Shown here piece by piece: positions 33,179-42,560 of a DNA stretch of 64,000 nt; the first letter of the stretch is position 1; each line of letters starts with the position of its first letter. The translations under genes and the position numbers were made by a program. Under the pieces are notes generated by a model. It was not told the DNA's origin. It was given only the letters and a program-made list of their open reading frames with translations, and searched no databases. The DNA is from Paramesorhizobium deserti (GTDB lineage: Bacteria; Pseudomonadota; Alphaproteobacteria; Rhizobiales; Rhizobiaceae), in assembly GCF_001558695.1 (NCBI RefSeq), contig NZ_LNTU01000037.1, positions 310,001 through 374,000 on the forward strand, given 5' to 3'.

Positions 33179-34695
33179 CGGTTCCAATTCTGGAAATTTC
33201 CGGCGTCAGCAAAACCTTCGGCGCCAATCATGCCAATGACGATATATCGATGTCGCTCGCCAAGGGAGAGATCGTGGCCCTCCTCGGCGAGAACGGTGCC
33301 GGCAAGACCACGCTGATGAATATCCTGTTCGGCCACTATCTTGCCGACGCGGGCAAGGTTCTTGTCGACGGGCAGGAATTGCCGCCGGGCAAGCCGCGCG
33401 AGGCGATCCGTGCGGGCATCGGCATGGTGCACCAGCACTTTTCCCTGGCGCCCAATCTCACCGTCCTGGAAAATGTGATGACCGGTACCGAGCCGCTATG
33501 GTTACTGAAATCAGGCGTAAACGCCGCACGCGGCAAGCTCACGGCGATCTCGGAGCGTTTTGGATTGAGGATCGATCCGGACGCACGCGTCGGCGATCTT
33601 ACGGTCGGCGAGCAGCAGCGGGTCGAGATACTGAAGGCGCTTTATAACGATGCCCGCATTCTCGTTCTCGACGAGCCGACCGCGGTGCTGACCAATATCG
33701 AGGCCGAGCGCCTTTTCATCACCTTGAAGGAAATGGCGCAAAACGGCCTTTCGCTTATCTTCATCTCACACAAGCTGGACGAGGTCATGGCGGCGGCCGA
33801 CCGGATCGTCGTCCTGCGCGGCGGCAGGAAAGTAGCCGAACGCAAGGCCAGCGAAACCAATAAGGCGGAACTTGCTGAATTGATGGTTGGCCATCGCGTG
33901 AAACGGCCGATCCGCACGCCGTCGGCACCGGGCGACGTCGTGTTCGAGGCCATCGACGTGACGGTTCGCACGGGCGGTGTCGATCGGCTGAAATCGGTGA
34001 ACTTTCATCTGCGAGCCGGCGAGGTGCTCGGCATCATCGGCGTTTCAGGCAACGGTCAGACCATGCTCGCTAAACTCCTGTCGGGGACGGTTCACCGCAG
34101 TGAGGGAGAAATGTTGCTGTTCGGCAAGGCGATCGGCGATCTCTCCGTAGCCGAGGCGATCGCGGCAGGCATTGGCCGGATTCCCGAAGACCGCAATCAT
34201 GAAGGCGCAATCGGCGAAATGGCCATTTGGGAAAACGCAATACTGGAACGATTGCCATCCTTTTCGAAGCACGGGCTCGTCGATCGCAAGGCCGGCCAGG
34301 AATTCGCCCGCTCAGTGATCGAAGCGTTCGACGTACGCGGCGGAACCCCCACCAGCAGGACCCGGCTGCTGTCCGGCGGCAACATGCAGAAGCTGATTCT
34401 GGGTCGCAACCTGATCAATCGGCCGCGCATACTTGTCGCCGCTCAACCGGCGCGCGGCCTTGACGAAGGAGCGGTTGCCGCGGTCCACGAACGTATCCTG
34501 GAGGCCAGGAACAAGGGGACGGCCGTTCTCCTGATCTCGGAGGATCTGGACGAGGTCATGGCACTTGCCGATCGCGTCCAGGCAATCGTCGGAGGACGAT
34601 TGTCGCCATCACTCACCGCCGAAGAAGCCGACGCCCGCACGCTCGGCCTGATGATGGCGGGAGAATGGAAGGCGGAGGCCGTCAATGCGCTTTGA
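33175..34695 (+). CDS. BMP-type ABC transporter ATP-binding protein, two domains
   Basis: A 506-aa ATPase with two nucleotide-binding domains. The first has Walker A GENGAGKTT, LTVGEQQRVEILKAL and VLDEPTAVL. The second has the degenerate GVSGNGQTMLAK, LLSGGNMQKLILGRNL and VAAQPARGLDEG, as is typical of nucleoside and simple-sugar transporters of this class. The start at 33175 overlaps the amidase stop, and the gene overlaps the next permease by 11 nt. Confidence 0.92.
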   Translation: MTVPILEISGVSKTFGANHANDDISMSLAKGEIVALLGENGAGKTTLMNILFGHYLADAGKVLVDGQELPPGKPREAIRAGIGMVHQHFSLAPNLTVLENVMTGTEPLWLLKSGVNAARGKLTAISERFGLRIDPDARVGDLTVGEQQRVEILKALYNDARILVLDEPTAVLTNIEAERLFITLKEMAQNGLSLIFISHKLDEVMAAADRIVVLRGGRKVAERKASETNKAELAELMVGHRVKRPIRTPSAPGDVVFEAIDVTVRTGGVDRLKSVNFHLRAGEVLGIIGVSGNGQTMLAKLLSGTVHRSEGEMLLFGKAIGDLSVAEAIAAGIGRIPEDRNHEGAIGEMAIWENAILERLPSFSKHGLVDRKAGQEFARSVIEAFDVRGGTPTSRTRLLSGGNMQKLILGRNLINRPRILVAAQPARGLDEGAVAAVHERILEARNKGTAVLLISEDLDEVMALADRVQAIVGGRLSPSLTAEEADARTLGLMMAGEWKAEAVNAL

Positions 34696-35734
34696 ACGAC
34701 GCGAACATCGGTCACCAACGCTTATTGTGGCTGCGCCTTTGCTGGCGGTTCTCATCGCGCTTGCGCTGGCCGGTGTTCTGATCGCCATTGCCGGCGCTCC
34801 GGTGCCGGAAGCCTATTGGCACATCCTGACCGGCGCCTTCGGCTCTCGCCTTTCGGCGACCGAGACACTGACCCGCGCCGCGCCGCTGATACTGACGGGG
34901 CTGGCCGCGGCGGTCGCCTTCCGGGCCCGTCTCTGGAATATTGGCGGCGAGGGACAGTTTTATCTCGGTGCGATTACGGTCGCTGGCGCCAGCGCCCACC
35001 TTTTGGGCGGACTGCCATCCCTGGTGCAGATCCCGCTCCTGCTGGTCCTCGGCGCCATGGCCGGAATGGTGCTTCTGCTCGTGCCTCTGTGGCTGCGGCT
35101 TCGCTTCTCCGTCGACGAAGTCGTCACGACATTGCTGTTGAACTTCGTCGCGTTGCTTTTCGTCTCTTTGCTGATCGATACTGTCCTGAAAGACCCCCTG
35201 GCCTTCGGATGGCCGCAGTCGGAATCCGTCGCCGATGCCGCGATGCTGCCCAAGCTTCTTGCGCGCTCGCGTTTGCATATCGGCATCATCATCGCTGTCG
35301 TTCTGGCGATCCTCGTTCACCTCGTGCAATCGCGCACGGCGTTCGGCATGCAATCCCGCGCGGCTGGCCTCAACCCCTCGGGGGCGGCTTTTGCCGGCGT
35401 GCCACTCGGTATCACGCTCGTTAAGGTTGCCTGCATCTCGGGCGGGCTTGCCGGCGTTGCCGGGGCCATCGAAGTGATGGGCGTGCAGGGTTATGTGACG
35501 ACGAACCTGTCCCCCGGCTACGGCTATTCGGGAATTGTCGTCGCCATGCTTGCCAATCTCAACCCGCTCGGCGTGGTGCTGGCAGCACTTTTCGCGGCGA
35601 CCATGTTCGTCGGTGCCGACAGCATGAGCCGCAGCATGGGCATTCCCACCTATATAGCCGACGTGACGGTCGCGCTTTCTCTGCTGTCGATGCTGATCGC
35701 TTTATTCTTCACCCAATACAGGATAGCTCGATGA
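34685..35734 (+). CDS. BMP-type ABC transporter permease 1
   Basis: A 349-aa hydrophobic protein of the RbsC/nucleoside permease class, with about ten membrane spans and the family motifs RARLWNIGGEGQFYLGA and the later GYGYSGIVVAMLANLNP. It overlaps the ATPase gene by 11 nt and the second permease by 4 nt. Confidence 0.9.
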   Translation: MRFERREHRSPTLIVAAPLLAVLIALALAGVLIAIAGAPVPEAYWHILTGAFGSRLSATETLTRAAPLILTGLAAAVAFRARLWNIGGEGQFYLGAITVAGASAHLLGGLPSLVQIPLLLVLGAMAGMVLLLVPLWLRLRFSVDEVVTTLLLNFVALLFVSLLIDTVLKDPLAFGWPQSESVADAAMLPKLLARSRLHIGIIIAVVLAILVHLVQSRTAFGMQSRAAGLNPSGAAFAGVPLGITLVKVACISGGLAGVAGAIEVMGVQGYVTTNLSPGYGYSGIVVAMLANLNPLGVVLAALFAATMFVGADSMSRSMGIPTYIADVTVALSLLSMLIALFFTQYRIAR

Positions 35735-36675
35735 TCGCGCTTTTCGACATTCTGGCCTCAGCGGGCTTGTGGGCGGCCGTGCTTCGTATCGCAACCCCTC
35801 TGCTATTCGGAACGTTGGGTGCGCTGGTTTGTGAACGCGCAGGTGTTCTGAACCTCGGGATCGAAGGTATCATGACCTTTGGTGCGATGATCGGCTGGTA
35901 TTCGGTCTATAGCGGGGCTGACCTTTGGACCGGCTTTCTCATCGCGGCTCTTGCCGGCGGCATTTTCGGGCTGCTGCATGCAGTCCTGACAGTGACGCTG
36001 GGCCTGTCGCAGCACGTCACCGGCCTGGGTGTGACATTATTCGCCTCAAGCTTTGCCTATTATATCTTCCGGCTGTTCGTGCCGGTGGCCGGCACGCCAC
36101 CAACCATCGAGCCCTTTCAGCCGATTGACATTCCCGGCCTCTCCTCCCTGCCCTTTATCGGCCCTGCCTTTTTCTCGCAAACCCCGCCCACCTATCTTGC
36201 GGTCGCCCTGGCGCTGATCCTGGCCTATTTCCTGTTTCGCACGCCGCTTGGCCTAGCTATGCGGATGACCGGCGAGAACCCACATGCTGCAGAGGCTCAG
36301 GGGATCAACCCCATGATCGTTCGCTACGGCGCGCTGATCTTCGGCAGCGCGCTCATGGGCATGGCGGGGGCATTTCTGACCCTGTCGGCCTTTAACAGCT
36401 TCTTTCCGACCATGGTCCAGGGACGCGGATGGATCTGCATTGCCCTCGTCGTCTTTTCGTCCTGGCGACCCGGCCGGGCTCTTTTGGGCGCCCTGCTCTT
36501 CGCCTTCTTCGACGGCTTCCAATTACGGTTGCAGACGGCGCTGAGCGGCGTTATTCCCTACCAGATCTTCCTGATGATCCCCTACATACTTTCCATTGCG
36601 GCCCTTGCCGTCATGGCACGACGAGCCAGAGTTCCCCAGGCGCTCATGCAGCCCTACCGCCGCGGCGAGCGCTGA
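35731..36675 (+). CDS. BMP-type ABC transporter permease 2
   Basis: A 314-aa membrane protein with ERAGVLNLGIEGIMTFGAM and GRGWICIALVVFSSWRP, hallmark segments of the second permease in nucleoside transporters. It forms the channel with permease 1. The deaminase gene follows 24 nt later. Confidence 0.9.
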   Translation: MIALFDILASAGLWAAVLRIATPLLFGTLGALVCERAGVLNLGIEGIMTFGAMIGWYSVYSGADLWTGFLIAALAGGIFGLLHAVLTVTLGLSQHVTGLGVTLFASSFAYYIFRLFVPVAGTPPTIEPFQPIDIPGLSSLPFIGPAFFSQTPPTYLAVALALILAYFLFRTPLGLAMRMTGENPHAAEAQGINPMIVRYGALIFGSALMGMAGAFLTLSAFNSFFPTMVQGRGWICIALVVFSSWRPGRALLGALLFAFFDGFQLRLQTALSGVIPYQIFLMIPYILSIAALAVMARRARVPQALMQPYRRGER

Positions 36676-36699
36676 TCATTTTCATTGCGAGAGGCCATT

Positions 36700-37989
36700 A
36701 TGTTCGATCTCATCATCCGCAACGGCAACCTGCCTGATGGGCGCAAGGGTTTCGATATCGGCGTTTCAGGCGGCAAGATCACTGCGGTGGAAAAGACGAT
36801 TGCAGCCGAAGCGGGCGAGGAAGTCGATGCGACTGGCCGGCTGGTCAGTCCGCCATTCTGCGATCCGCATTTTCACATGGACGCGACGCTCTCACTCGGC
36901 ATTCCGCGCATGAACGTCTCCGGCACGCTGCTGGAAGGCATCGCCCTATGGGGCGAGTTGCGCCCACTGCTGACCAGGGAAGCTCTGGTCGAGCGCGCTC
37001 TGCGCTATTGCGACCTCGCGGTCACCCAGGGGTTGCTCTACATCCGCAGCCATGTCGATACGTCCGATCCGCGCCTCGTGACGGCCGAGGCGTTGCTCGA
37101 GGTCCGCGAAAAGGTAGCGCCCTATATCGACCTTCAACTCGTGGCCTTCCCGCAGGACGGCTATTTCCGGGCGCCGGAGGGGGCCGCCTCGCTGGAGCGC
37201 GCGCTCGACATGGGGATCGATATCGTCGGAGGCATCCCGCATTTCGAGCGCACCATGGACGAAGGTCGCCGCTCGGTCGAGGCGCTTTGCCGGATTGCCG
37301 CCGATCGTGGACTGCCGGTCGACATGCACTGCGACGAGACGGACGATCCGCTTTCCCGCCATATCGAAACGCTCGCAGCCGAGACGATCCGTTTCGGTTT
37401 GCAGGGCCGGGTGGCGGGATCGCACCTGACATCGATGCATTCGATGGACAATTACTACGTCTCGAAACTCATCCCCCTGATGGCAGAAGCCGAGATCAAC
37501 GTCATACCCAATCCACTGATCAACATCATGCTGCAGGGCCGGCACGATACCTATCCCAAGCGCAGAGGCATGACGCGCGTACGCGAATTGATGGCGGCCG
37601 GCCTCAATGTCTCCTTCGGTCAGGACTGCATGATGGACCCCTGGTATTCCATGGGGTCGGCCGATATGCTCGAGGTCGGGCATATGGCGATCCATCTAGC
37701 GCAGATGGGCGGAATAGAAGACAAACGGAAGATCTTCGATGCTCTGACCGTCAATTCGGCCAAAACCATGGGCTTGACGGGCTATGGTCTCGATGTTGGC
37801 TGCAAGGCCGATCTCATCGTGCTGCAGGCGGAAGATATTCTGGAAGCCCTGCGCCTGAAGCCAAACCGGCTTTTCGTCCTGAAGGGCGGGGAAATTGTTG
37901 CGAGAACCGCACCCCGCATCGGCGAGCTGTTTGTGAAGGACAGGCCATCATCCATTGACAGCGGTCGCGATTTCGTACCCCGATATTAG
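36700..37989 (+). CDS. Amidohydrolase of the cytosine deaminase (CodA) family
   Basis: A 429-aa metal-dependent deaminase. Residues line up with E. coli CodA at a constant offset: H57/H59 (DPHFHMD), Q151, H209 and E212 (MHCDE), H241 (SHLTSMH) and D308 (FGQDCMMDPW). LQGRHDTYPKRRG is also strongly CodA-like. The residue after D308 is Cys309 where CodA has Asp314, a position that influences substrate choice, and CodA's His before that Asp pair is Gln here. The enzyme probably deaminates a cytosine-like or related ring compound imported by the preceding transporter. ATG 36700 is preferred over 36685. Confidence 0.85.
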   Translation: MFDLIIRNGNLPDGRKGFDIGVSGGKITAVEKTIAAEAGEEVDATGRLVSPPFCDPHFHMDATLSLGIPRMNVSGTLLEGIALWGELRPLLTREALVERALRYCDLAVTQGLLYIRSHVDTSDPRLVTAEALLEVREKVAPYIDLQLVAFPQDGYFRAPEGAASLERALDMGIDIVGGIPHFERTMDEGRRSVEALCRIAADRGLPVDMHCDETDDPLSRHIETLAAETIRFGLQGRVAGSHLTSMHSMDNYYVSKLIPLMAEAEINVIPNPLINIMLQGRHDTYPKRRGMTRVRELMAAGLNVSFGQDCMMDPWYSMGSADMLEVGHMAIHLAQMGGIEDKRKIFDALTVNSAKTMGLTGYGLDVGCKADLIVLQAEDILEALRLKPNRLFVLKGGEIVARTAPRIGELFVKDRPSSIDSGRDFVPRY

Positions 37990-37993
37990 GCCG

Positions 37994-38302
37994 TCATTTG
38001 GGGCAAATCTCCATCTCAAGCAGCACGGACGCCAAGCATTTCCCGTGCGCGTCGAGCGCAAGCGATCGCGTTACGCCGCCCGTTAGAGCGCCACGAATAA
38101 CGAAATTAAGTGCGCAGAGCTGCGGCAAAGCGTACCGCGTTATCTCCCCGCCGAGTGCCTCTTTGAAATGAGCGGTGACCCGATCCGACGTGATCTCGCG
38201 TTCGATCAATGGCCAGTCCGCGGCACGGTAGGCAATCACCGAAATGTTCGAGATATCACCCTTATCTCCCGTTCGGGCATGAACAAGTTCATGCAGTCTC
38301 AT
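37994..38302 (-). CDS. AtuA-like small protein (ferredoxin-fold domain)
   Basis: A 102-aa protein, HELVHARTGDKGDISNISVIAY near the start and a strand-rich tail with CALNFVIRGALTGGVTRSLALD. This is the small domain that often stands next to, or is fused to, AtuA proteins of acyclic terpene utilisation. It overlaps the large AtuA-like gene by 14 nt, and the pair probably forms one enzyme. The function is not biochemically settled. Its 3' end nearly meets the convergent deaminase gene. Confidence 0.8.
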   Translation of the reverse strand: MRLHELVHARTGDKGDISNISVIAYRAADWPLIEREITSDRVTAHFKEALGGEITRYALPQLCALNFVIRGALTGGVTRSLALDAHGKCLASVLLEMEICPK

Positions 38303-39635
38303 CTTGCGCCTCCATCAACTCGACCATGGTCGGAACCTCTGCAGCGGGGATGAGCGTCGAAGCGATTGCAATGATTTCCCGAACTGACCTGGTTACGCCA
38401 CCGCCCCCGGCGGGCCCATTCAGATAGAGGCTCTCCACCTCTTCCGCGACTCGCTGGGCGGTCTCGCTATCCCTGCAGCGTGTGGCATAACGCAGCCGGA
38501 TTTCCGCGGGCTCACAAACCCCACTTACCCGGCGCGATGCCACGGAATTGCAGCCGATCAGATCGGCGCGATCCTCCAGGATCCCATCCCCGGCATCCGC
38601 CAGTCTTTCGCGCAGAAGTTCGACCGCGAGATGTCCGCGCGCGACGCAATTGGCGCCTGCATAGGAGATCTGCCCCTCGCCCACCCAGCCGTCGCGATAA
38701 CCAACCGAGACCTTGAATTTGCCCGAGGCGGGGGCGCCTTTCGCGCCCGAAATCAGCACACGATCCGATCCGATCTCATCCAAGGTCACTCCCGAGAAGT
38801 CGGCTATAACGTCCGGTTGCAGATAATTCGCCGGGTCATGTATCTCATAGAGCAGTTGTTCGGTACAGGTCGCCCGCGTCACCATGCCGCCAGTGCCAGG
38901 CAGCTTGGTGACGACTGCATTTCCATCGTCCGAGACTTCCGCCAGAGGAAATCCGACGTGAGCAAGCCCCGGCACGTGCTTGACCCCTGGATCGGCGAAA
39001 TAGCCGCCCGTGATCTGCGCCGAACATTCCAGCAAGTGCCCGACCAGCGTTCCCTGCCCCAGCCGGGTCCAGTCGTCCATCGCCCAGCCGAAGCTGTGAA
39101 CCAAAGGCGCAAGAAATAGCGCCGGATCCGATGCGCGCCCGCAGATAACCACGTCCGCACCTCTATCAAGCGCTTCGACAATACCGGAGACGCCGATATA
39201 GGCATTGGCGGAGACAAGCCGGTCACCGAGTGCGCTGGCCGGGGCCCCGGTCTCATCCAGAACGTGGCCACCGATGCGATCCAGAACATCGTCGCCAAGA
39301 ACGGCCGCGATCCTCAGCCCCGTCAGACCGAGCGCGCGGGCGACCGCGCGAACCCGCTCCGCCCCGGCATGTGGGTTGGCTGCGCCCATATTGGTCACGA
39401 TACGCGTCCCGGCTTTCGCGCAGAGCGGCAAGACCGCCCTCATCCGGCGCTCCAGAAGCGGATCATAACCGCGTGCCGGATCCAGAAGCCGGGCCTGCTG
39501 CGCCAAGGCTATCGTCCGTTCCGCCAGACATTCAAAGACCAGGAAGTCCAGCTCTCCACGTTCCGCGAGATCCACTGCCGGAGCGATCCGGTCACCCTGG
39601 AAGCCTGCACCGGCTCCAATCCTCACGACCTTCAT
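38289..39635 (-). CDS. AtuA-family (DUF1446) protein
   Basis: A 448-aa protein, KVVRIGAGAGFQGDRIAPAVDLAERGELDFLVFECLAERTIALAQ at its N-terminus, and later VICGRASDPALFLAPLVHSFGW and a threonine-rich core typical of the AtuA/DUF1446 family. AtuA is needed for acyclic terpene catabolism in Pseudomonas, but most relatives act on unknown substrates. It overlaps the TRAP permease stop by 4 nt, so the protein and transporter are probably linked in one pathway for an imported organic acid. Confidence 0.85.
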   Translation of the reverse strand: MKVVRIGAGAGFQGDRIAPAVDLAERGELDFLVFECLAERTIALAQQARLLDPARGYDPLLERRMRAVLPLCAKAGTRIVTNMGAANPHAGAERVRAVARALGLTGLRIAAVLGDDVLDRIGGHVLDETGAPASALGDRLVSANAYIGVSGIVEALDRGADVVICGRASDPALFLAPLVHSFGWAMDDWTRLGQGTLVGHLLECSAQITGGYFADPGVKHVPGLAHVGFPLAEVSDDGNAVVTKLPGTGGMVTRATCTEQLLYEIHDPANYLQPDVIADFSGVTLDEIGSDRVLISGAKGAPASGKFKVSVGYRDGWVGEGQISYAGANCVARGHLAVELLRERLADAGDGILEDRADLIGCNSVASRRVSGVCEPAEIRLRYATRCRDSETAQRVAEEVESLYLNGPAGGGGVTRSVREIIAIASTLIPAAEVPTMVELMEAQDETA

Positions 39636-41506
39636 GCCAGAACCTTCTGCCGTACCCGTCCCGTGCCGCGCGCAACGAGGAAGATTGCCAAAGCGATAAA
39701 GGGGGTTATCGGCTGTGGATATATCGCCAGACCGATGACTACGATTAAAATCGCCACGTCCAGAGCGCGTCTTCCCGTCAACCTTACGCCCGACAGAAGT
39801 GCCGGCACCGCGAGCACCAGCGCGAGCCCGGCTGTCACCGCCTCAAGGACAGCGAGCACGCCGCCATTGAGTGTCATGCCGGGATAGAGCAGCAGGAGGA
39901 AAGGCACGATATAAGTCACCGCGCCAAGACGCACGGCCTCCCCCGCCGCAGGCAGCCAGTTGGTCCTGGCGATACCCGAGGCCACGAAAACCGCGACACA
40001 GACGGGCGGCGTGATGACCGAGATGGTCGCGAAGTAAAACACAAAGAGATGCGATACGAGCGGGTCGATTCCGACCGCTGTCATGGCCGGCGCCAACACG
40101 GCGGCGACCAGGACATAGGCCGCTGTCGTCGGCAGCCCCATCCCCATGATCAGACAGACCGCGCCGACAATCACCGAGACGAGGATGGTCGAATCTCCCG
40201 CCAGTGCAACGATCAGCGAGGAGAGGGTGACGCCAATACCCGTGAGGTTGATCATCGATACCAGCACCTGGGCACCGGCCAGGAGCACGCCGATGATCAC
40301 CATGCCTTTACCGGCGTCTTCCAGACCATCGAGTACCTTGACCGCCATCTCCCGCGGCGACAACCGTCCTGCTTCAGTCGCGACGAATGCGACCAGCAGG
40401 CCCACTATGCCATAGAAGGCGGAGGTGGAAATCGAACGCCCCAGCCAGATGCCGAACCCCAGCCCCCCGAGCGCGGCGCCAATAGGCAAAACCCGACGCA
40501 GCGACAGGATATCGGACCAAGCCGGCAGTTCCTCGGCGGGTACGATGGCGAGGTTCCGGCGAAGGGCGACAAAATGCACGGTCACAAAGACCGAAACGTA
40601 AAACAGTACTGCCGGCACAATGGCGGCCAGCATGACCGTGAGATAGGGCATGCCGAGGATCTCGGCCATGACAAAGGCGGCAGCACCCATGATCGGCGGC
40701 GCGATCTGCCCACCCGTGGATGCGACCGCCTCGACCGCCGCGGCAAAGGGGCGCGGATAGCCAAGGCGGATCATCATGGGAATAGTGAAGTTGCCCGTCG
40801 TCGCGACATTCGCGACGGCCGAGCCCGAGATCATGCCGAAGAGACCGCTTGCTATTGTGGCGATCTTCGCCGCGCCTCCGGGCTGCCGTCCGCCGAGGCG
40901 CATGGCAAGATCCATGAATGCCTGTCCTCCGCCGGTATGCAGCAGCAGTGCCCCGAAAAGGACGAAGGCTGCGATCACTGTCGCGGCAACGCCGGTCAGC
41001 ATGCCCCAGATACCAAGGTCACCGAGAAAAATCGTCTCGGTGACGAAGGCCATGTCAAACCCGCGGTGGCGAAGGACGCCGGGGAGCAGATCACCGAACA
41101 GGGCATAGGCCAGCCCGACCACCACCAGCATCGGAAAAATGAGCCCGACCGTGCGCCGTCCGAGTTCCAGCACCGCAAGTACAAGGCCTGCCGTCAAAGC
41201 CATATCCAGCTTGGTCGCCCACGGCAATGTCGTCATGATCGCGTCATAGTTCCATACAACGTAGCCGCAAGCTGCCACTGCCGCCGCGCTCAGGACGATG
41301 TCGACAGCCAGTCCGACCGGACGCCAGGCTGTTCTCGCACCCAACGGGTAGAGCGCGAAGCCGAGACCCGATACCAGCGCAAGGAAGATCGCACGCTGGA
41401 TCAGCCCCTCGAAGGGACCGGACGCGGCGGTATAGAAAACGAAAATTCCGACAAGGATCGCCAGCAGCTTCTGGATATGCCCGAGGGCCATGGACCACAT
41501 CGTCAC
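39632..41506 (-). CDS. TRAP transporter fused permease (DctQM type, TAXI class)
   Basis: A 624-aa membrane protein. About the first 150 residues hold the small-subunit spans, and the rest holds the large permease with glycine-rich LFGMISGSAVANVATTGNFTIPMMIRLGYPRPFAAAVEAVASTGGQI and GMGLPTTAAYVLVAA. Fusion of the two subunits is typical of TAXI-TRAP systems, which import acids with a sodium or proton gradient. It overlaps the neighbours by 4 nt on both sides. Confidence 0.92.
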   Translation of the reverse strand: MTMWSMALGHIQKLLAILVGIFVFYTAASGPFEGLIQRAIFLALVSGLGFALYPLGARTAWRPVGLAVDIVLSAAAVAACGYVVWNYDAIMTTLPWATKLDMALTAGLVLAVLELGRRTVGLIFPMLVVVGLAYALFGDLLPGVLRHRGFDMAFVTETIFLGDLGIWGMLTGVAATVIAAFVLFGALLLHTGGGQAFMDLAMRLGGRQPGGAAKIATIASGLFGMISGSAVANVATTGNFTIPMMIRLGYPRPFAAAVEAVASTGGQIAPPIMGAAAFVMAEILGMPYLTVMLAAIVPAVLFYVSVFVTVHFVALRRNLAIVPAEELPAWSDILSLRRVLPIGAALGGLGFGIWLGRSISTSAFYGIVGLLVAFVATEAGRLSPREMAVKVLDGLEDAGKGMVIIGVLLAGAQVLVSMINLTGIGVTLSSLIVALAGDSTILVSVIVGAVCLIMGMGLPTTAAYVLVAAVLAPAMTAVGIDPLVSHLFVFYFATISVITPPVCVAVFVASGIARTNWLPAAGEAVRLGAVTYIVPFLLLLYPGMTLNGGVLAVLEAVTAGLALVLAVPALLSGVRLTGRRALDVAILIVVIGLAIYPQPITPFIALAIFLVARGTGRVRQKVLA

Positions 41507-42465
41507 TTGACCGGTTTCAGTTTTGCCGGAAGCTCGATACCCTGCTCCGCGAACCAGCGCGCCGCGCCAGGATGCAGCGGGACCGTACCGAACTGCACCG
41601 TCAGATCCGCCAGATTCTCGCCCTTGAGGCTGGCCAACGCGTTCGCCTGCACGGTCTTGTCCTCCATGACCGCCTTGACGATCTCATAGGCCGTCTCCTC
41701 ATCCATGGTGGGGGGTGCGCCGACACCGACGCCGAAGCTCCAGGTCGTATAGGCCGGAATACCCTCCGCAGCGCCCTCGGGAATATCGACGACCGAAATG
41801 TCGGGCATATCGCTGCGCAATTTCTCCGCTTGCTCCGGCGCCAGTCCGAGGATGGTGATACCGGTCGAGGTCGCGACATCCATCGTCGAGCTGTCCAGCT
41901 TGTTGCCCGAGCCGGATTTCACATAACCGGCCACACGATTATCCTTGATCATGTCGACGATATCGGTGGTCGAGCCGCGGACATATTCGGCGCTCAGCCC
42001 CAGCGTCTTGAAAACCGCTTCAGTGGTCGATTCCGTGGCCGACCCCTTGATTCCTGGGTTGAACCGCACGCCGGCGAGCCCTTTTAAACTCTCGACACCA
42101 GCGTCGGCCCGCACCACCACATTCTGCGGCGCGCCAGTATAGACCCAAAGCAACAACAGATTCTGGGCCCTTCCCTCAAATTCGTTGGTTCCCGCCACGG
42201 CATGCTGCGCTACATTGGTCGTCACCAGCCCCAGATCCAGTTGGCCGCGCTCCATCCGGCGGATATTGTCCATCGTAGCGCCGGTCTCGACGACCGAAGC
42301 ACGAAGACCTTCCGCTTTTTCATTGATCACTTTCCCAACAGCGACGAAATAGCCGTAGTGGCTGGAAGATGCTGAGGTCGAGCCTATGAGCAGGTCCTTG
42401 TCCTGCGCAAAAGCCGTGCCAACAAGCATGGTCGCGCCCAGAAGGGCGTAAAGAATGCCTTTCAT
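41503..42465 (-). CDS. TAXI-family TRAP transporter binding protein
   Basis: A 320-aa periplasmic protein with a Sec signal (GILYALLGATMLVGTAFAQ). ATG 42465 has GGGAGGAGA upstream; the frame extends to 42873 only through the LysR gene in another frame. The mature start LLIGSTSASSSHYGYFVAVGKVINEK is the TAXI hallmark. It is the first gene of the four-gene minus-strand operon with the permease and AtuA pair. Known TAXI ligands include glutamate and other dicarboxylates, so the ligand here is open. Confidence 0.9.
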   Translation of the reverse strand: MKGILYALLGATMLVGTAFAQDKDLLIGSTSASSSHYGYFVAVGKVINEKAEGLRASVVETGATMDNIRRMERGQLDLGLVTTNVAQHAVAGTNEFEGRAQNLLLLWVYTGAPQNVVVRADAGVESLKGLAGVRFNPGIKGSATESTTEAVFKTLGLSAEYVRGSTTDIVDMIKDNRVAGYVKSGSGNKLDSSTMDVATSTGITILGLAPEQAEKLRSDMPDISVVDIPEGAAEGIPAYTTWSFGVGVGAPPTMDEETAYEIVKAVMEDKTVQANALASLKGENLADLTVQFGTVPLHPGAARWFAEQGIELPAKLKPVK

Positions 42466-42526
42466 ATATCTCCTCCCTTGATACCCCCATTGGGAATGTC
42501 CCCGCAAGGATCGCTCATCCCCAATC

Positions 42527-42541
42527 TTGCAAGAAGTGCAA
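42527..42541 (+). promoter_or_regulatory. LysR-type box in the TAXI/LysR divergent region
   Basis: TTGCA (42527-42531) and TGCAA (42537-42541) are perfect inverted 5-mers around five bases, giving T-N11-A when flanking bases are included. It lies 19 nt before the LysR ATG (42561) and 61 nt before the divergent operon. It is probably the autoregulatory and activation site. Confidence 0.5.
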
Positions 42542-42560
42542 AGTTTCCCATAATTGTTGC

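Noticed and set aside
40049-41689. A 546-aa open frame on the plus strand
   Set aside because: It is antisense to the TRAP permease and TAXI genes, has low-complexity His/Arg/Asp composition with no domain, and no ribosome site. GC-rich codon bias opens such frames.
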